From positions 114,324,275-114,388,274 of the forward strand of contig NC_084834.1 of assembly GCF_033115175.1 (NCBI RefSeq): a stretch of 64,000 bases of DNA, in the 5' to 3' direction. Source of the DNA: Lepus europaeus. Taxonomy: Eukaryota; Chordata; Mammalia; Lagomorpha; Leporidae. Shown here one piece after another: positions 60,763 through 64,000 of this stretch (position 1 is its first letter; each line of letters opens with the position of its first letter). A program made the translations under genes and the position numbers. The notes beneath the pieces were generated by a model. It saw only the letters and a list, made by a program, of their open reading frames with translations, ran no database searches and was not told the origin of the DNA.

Positions 60763-61670
60763 AGACAGAGTGAGAATAGTAACCAATGATCCTAAGAGTG
60801 GCATTTACCAGGTTTGAACAATTATACAGCATTAAGTGGGGAAGAGGACCATCAGTACACACAGGTTGGGAGTAGAGCCATTGGTGGTAGAGTAGAGGTT
60901 ATGATTACAAAGGAATGAGGCCCAAGTACGCTAGACAGGGTCTAGAACAAAGGACAGAGTCTTTATTAGAGGAGCTAAGAAAGGTGCTGTCTAAGCTACA
61001 AGTAATTTTTCTGATTGAGAGGCAAATAGAATCTGATAGAAGGGGCTTGATAATAATCTGTTGGGCTTTAGGCCTTGTAAATTCAGAGGCCCAGACCTAT
61101 CTATCTCTTCACATGGGGTATATCCTAAGGGAGGTGTGAACCTCCTAGGGGAAGGCACTCTGTTGACTTTCATTACTTGGCTGGCCTGGGAGGAGAGCTG
61201 GCCAGGTAAAGGCAGGTGGCATCTCTAACAAGAAATTGACAGTTCTGCCTGCAATGGTGCTGACCCTACTTGACCATCCCCTCAGCTGCAGTGGTCACTT
61301 TGGAAGTTGGGCTGAGTGAAGGGCTTTTCAGCTTAGAGCCAATAAGATCTGTGGCTCTGACCTGGGCATCCTTCGACTCCAGGGCAGGTCCTTTTCCAGT
61401 GATCCAACTCTTGGCAGAGCTGCCAGGGCTCTTCACAAGCTGACTTCTGCTGAAGCCCAGGCTTACCACATTGAAAGCCACTGCAGTGGACTGGCCTGTT
61501 GGGTCTCCTTGAGGGCAGATCACTGTATAGATCAGCCATTAATAGGCCTGCCACCCATTGCTTCTGATGCCTAGCTTTCTTTTCCTCCTGGTTTGTGTTA
61601 AAGCAGACCAGAGGATGCAAGTCAAGGGAGTGCCCGTGTCCCATCTCTAATCTTCGGTGGCCTGAACTAC
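60763..61670 (-). pseudogene. Decayed endogenous retrovirus gag nucleocapsid and protease region
   Basis: On the minus strand, 61482-61435 reads FQCGKPGLQQKSAC, a damaged zinc knuckle in which the first Cys and the His are replaced. 61419-61382 reads LCQELDHWKRTCP, a second CCHC-type knuckle with its first Cys lost. A stop follows the knuckles. Further downstream 61252-61223 reads AGRTVNFLLE, resembling the start of a retroviral protease but without the catalytic Asp-Thr/Ser-Gly. 61149-61122 reads RRFTPPLGY, like the protease flap-side region of gamma-type elements. Multiple stops and frameshifts make it non-functional. It lies between L1 ORF1 and an L1 3'UTR in the same orientation. How much of 60763-60990 is retroviral is unclear. 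Confidence 0.7.
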
Positions 61671-62990
61671 AAGTCTATAGTCACAGGCATGTTCTGTAGT
61701 AGTTTTTCTAAGGTAGACAATGCCCATGAGGAAAATTATATTCTCACTTTAAAACTTTCTTTCCCTTTGGTCTGAAAGGGAGGTTTTTTCTACTTACTGT
61801 ATACTTTGCTGATGGCGAAGTGAATCTAGCTATGAGATTATTATTTAAGTTCTTATTTTGGCTATGCTATTACAGAAAAATGTTAGCCATCTCTTTTATA
61901 AGGTCTAAAGATTAAATTGTGCGTCCTACAGATTCCTTCATAATAGATTTAGTTTCCTATCTTGAAGAGAATAGAGAAATGAAAGAACAAGTTGGGCTTA
62001 GAATAGAGAAATGAGGGAGCAAGTCCTAGATCGCTTGCTGACAATAGCAATATCACATGAATACTTAGCAAACAGTTTCAACCATTAGATAACAACTTAA
62101 GAAAACATTTACCAGAAGGTCCAATGTCTTCTATAAATTTTAAGAATCATGTATTTGAAAACACCTCTTAAATATCTAACATGGTGTAGTTTGTTTAACC
62201 AGTAAACTTAAGCACAACCATATAAAATGTTTTTAGTTTCTTTCTACCTACAAGTTTAAAACATATGATACATAGATTCAGGTCACTCAAATTAAAATGT
62301 ATCTTTGATTGATTTTAGCAGCTTAAATTTATGGACAATCTTATCTATAAGCCATTTAAAATAAGACTCTTAATAAAATTTCCCCATGTGGACATACAAT
62401 ATGTACACACATTTAACATAGCATAATAGACCAATATAGCGTTTTTAATAATAGCTTTTAAAATCTTTAACTCTTTTTGTAGATTGCCAATTGATTTGAA
62501 TTGCTTTTTTAGTAACCTCAGTTAACCATACTTTCTCTCAGTTGGTACTGTTAATACATTATTGGCTTCATCTGTTTACAGAGCCATCCCAAAGTACTGA
62601 ATACAATAAAAGTGGCTGGAAAAAGTCCATAGGAACCCATAGGAGGACAGCTACACACAGAACCAACAACGCTTTAGTTTTATGAGCAGCAAATCATATA
62701 TAACTGTGGATGACAAAAGACTTTAAGTCGCCATGTTTAAAATTATAAACTCATAGACCAAATTTGATCTTGTTACAAGGTGATTATTCAAATCTTTGAA
62801 AATAAGCACATATTTACATAACCCATAGATCTTAATAAAAATTCAGCTGTTTTTGAACAATTAGAATTTAACAGACATCAAGAGAACACAATAGATTACT
62901 TTAACACATTGCTTTAACAGAGCATCAGAGTTTAATTCTATGTCAAAGAGAAATTGAGCTTCCTGTGATCTTTTGCTGTGAGGTTTCCTT
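61671..62990 (-). other. Unrecognised AT-rich segment between L1 ORF1 and the gag-like region
   Basis: About 1.3 kb directly downstream of the ORF1 stop (minus strand). It does not translate into L1 ORF2 or any retroviral domain that I recognise. A frame overlapping the ORF1 end runs to 62861. An intact L1 would have several kb of ORF2 here. Confidence 0.6.
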
Positions 62991-62993
62991 CCT

Positions 62994-64000
62994 TTACCTT
63001 CTTTCATATTGGTGACCATGTTTCTGTGTTTCTGTGTGTAACACATCTTTAAGCATCTTTTGCAGGGCAGGATGAGTGGCAACAAATTCTTTCAGTTTCT
63101 GTTTGCTGTGAAAAGTCTTAATTTCACCTTCATTCACAAATGAGAGCTTTGCAGGATATAGTATTCTGGGCTGGCAGTTGTTCTCTCTTAGTACCTGGGC
63201 TATGTCTCGCCATTCCCTTCTAGCTTGTAGGGTTTCTGATGAGAAGTCTGCTGTGAGTCTAATTGGAGATCCTCTAAGAGTAATCTGACGTTTCTCTCTT
63301 GCATCTTTTAGGATCTTTTCTTTGTGTTTCACTGTGGTGAGTTTGATTACAACGTGTCGTGGTGAGGATCTCTTTTGGTCATGTTTATTAGGGGTTCTAT
63401 AAGCTTCCTGTACTAAGATGCCTCTGTCCTTCTCCAAACCTGGGAAATTTTCTGCTAGTATCTCACTGAAAATGCCTTCTAATCCTTTCTCCCTCTCCAT
63501 GCCTTCAGGAACTCCTAGAACTCGAATGTTGGGTTTTTTAATAGTATCCTGTAGATTCCCGACAATATTTTTTAGATTTCTGATTTCTTCTTCTTTTCTT
63601 TGGTTTGCCTGTTTCCTTTCCTGTTCTCTGTCTTCTAAGTCCGATATTCTCTCTTCTGCTTCGCCCATTCTGTTTTTAAGGCTCTCTAATGTGTTTGTCA
63701 TTTGATCTATTGAATTCTTCATTTCATTATGATTTCTCGTCACTATCAGAGTTTCTTGTTCCACTAGTTGTTTCATTTCATTTTGATTCCTCCTTAATAT
63801 TTCATTTTCACGAGAGAGATTTTCTATCTTGTCCATGAAGGATTTCTGTAGTTCAAGAATTTGTTTTTGAGAAGTTCTTAATGTTCTTAGCAATTTTTTG
63901 AGATCCGCTTCTTGCATTTCTTCGATCTCATCATCTTCATAATCTTGAATTGGGGTGTCTTTTTCATTTCGGGGCATCATAGTGTCTTCCTTGTTCTTGT
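62994..64000 (-). CDS. L1 ORF1 protein (RNA-binding chaperone), open to the window edge
   Basis: ORF1p is the trimeric RNA-binding protein that coats L1 RNA in the cytoplasm. The frame from an ATG at 63980 gives 328 residues without interruption. An N-terminal Gln/Glu-rich coiled coil spans about residues 20-150, with heptad-like IENLSRENEILRRNQNEMK. The RRM-like domain (about 155-250) contains IRVLGVPEGMEREKG and PRHVVIKLT. The C-terminal domain (about 255-325) contains IRLTADFSSETLQARREW and YPAKLSFVNEGEIKTF. The frame is also open upstream of 63980 to base 64000 (codons KNKEDT), so the true start may lie outside the window. There is no adjacent ORF2. The intact frame suggests a fairly young element or recent amplification. 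Confidence 0.92.
   Translation of the reverse strand, partial: KNKEDTMMPRNEKDTPIQDYEDDEIEEMQEADLKKLLRTLRTSQKQILELQKSFMDKIENLSRENEILRRNQNEMKQLVEQETLIVTRNHNEMKNSIDQMTNTLESLKNRMGEAEERISDLEDREQERKQANQRKEEEIRNLKNIVGNLQDTIKKPNIRVLGVPEGMEREKGLEGIFSEILAENFPGLEKDRGILVQEAYRTPNKHDQKRSSPRHVVIKLTTVKHKEKILKDAREKRQITLRGSPIRLTADFSSETLQARREWRDIAQVLRENNCQPRILYPAKLSFVNEGEIKTFHSKQKLKEFVATHPALQKMLKDVLHTETQKHGHQYERR

Noticed and set aside
1..64000. CRISPR arrays, operons or bacterial-type systems
   Set aside because: The window is clearly mammalian. The short tandem repeats are microsatellites and SINE tails, without spaced direct repeats.

Overview
The window is mammalian, AT-rich and intergenic in character. 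Its dominant repeat is the GC-rich, tRNA-related lagomorph C-repeat (CSINE) ending in CT-rich and A-rich tracts. It also carries LINE-1 (L1) copies sharing one characteristic 3'UTR: a G-rich block followed by an ATTAAATAAAAGTTT-type tail. Together these point to a rabbit or hare. I see no intact host protein-coding gene. Nearly every long open frame is repeat, pseudogene, or a shadow of one.

Layout. 1-13.5 kb: unique AT-rich DNA with several CSINEs (one nested pair), an ancient L1 remnant (5.4-5.9 kb), and a compound L1 insertion at 2.0-4.8 kb made of two L1 3' ends inside one target-site duplication (TSD). 13.5-18.4 kb: mostly unique. 18.5-21.95 kb: a dead copy of two neighbouring genes in tail-to-tail order. 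The last two coding exons of serine racemase (SRR) are on the plus strand with their intron retained. An essentially full-length, intron-free TSR1 coding region is on the minus strand. 22.0-24.6 kb: a 5'-truncated minus-strand L1 with a 22-bp TSD. 24.7-34 kb: unique DNA, ancient repeats and CSINEs. 34.3-35.8 kb: a cluster of CSINE, two L1 tails, and CSINE. 38.6-41.1 kb: a short L1 tail, a fold-back CSINE, and a CSINE-head/L1-tail chimera bounded by a 16-bp TSD. 41-57 kb: unique DNA with scattered CSINEs and one MER5-like DNA transposon. 57.4-58.6 kb: a class I endogenous retrovirus transcript that appears to have been pasted in by L1 machinery, with a 5' inversion. 60.3-64.0 kb: a minus-strand composite of a complete-looking L1 ORF1, about 1.3 kb of unrecognised DNA, a decayed retroviral gag-protease segment and an L1 3'UTR, with no ORF2.

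The unifying theme is L1-driven retrotransposition and its errors: processed gene copies, SINE amplification, read-through products, template-switch chimeras, a 5' inversion, and a possible ORF2-less 'half-L1' carrying retroviral sequence. The most interesting items are the L1-ORF1/retroviral composite at the right end, the SRR/TSR1 read-through retrocopy and the L1-mobilised retroviral transcript. Family assignments come from reading the sequence and from remembered family features. No database search was run.
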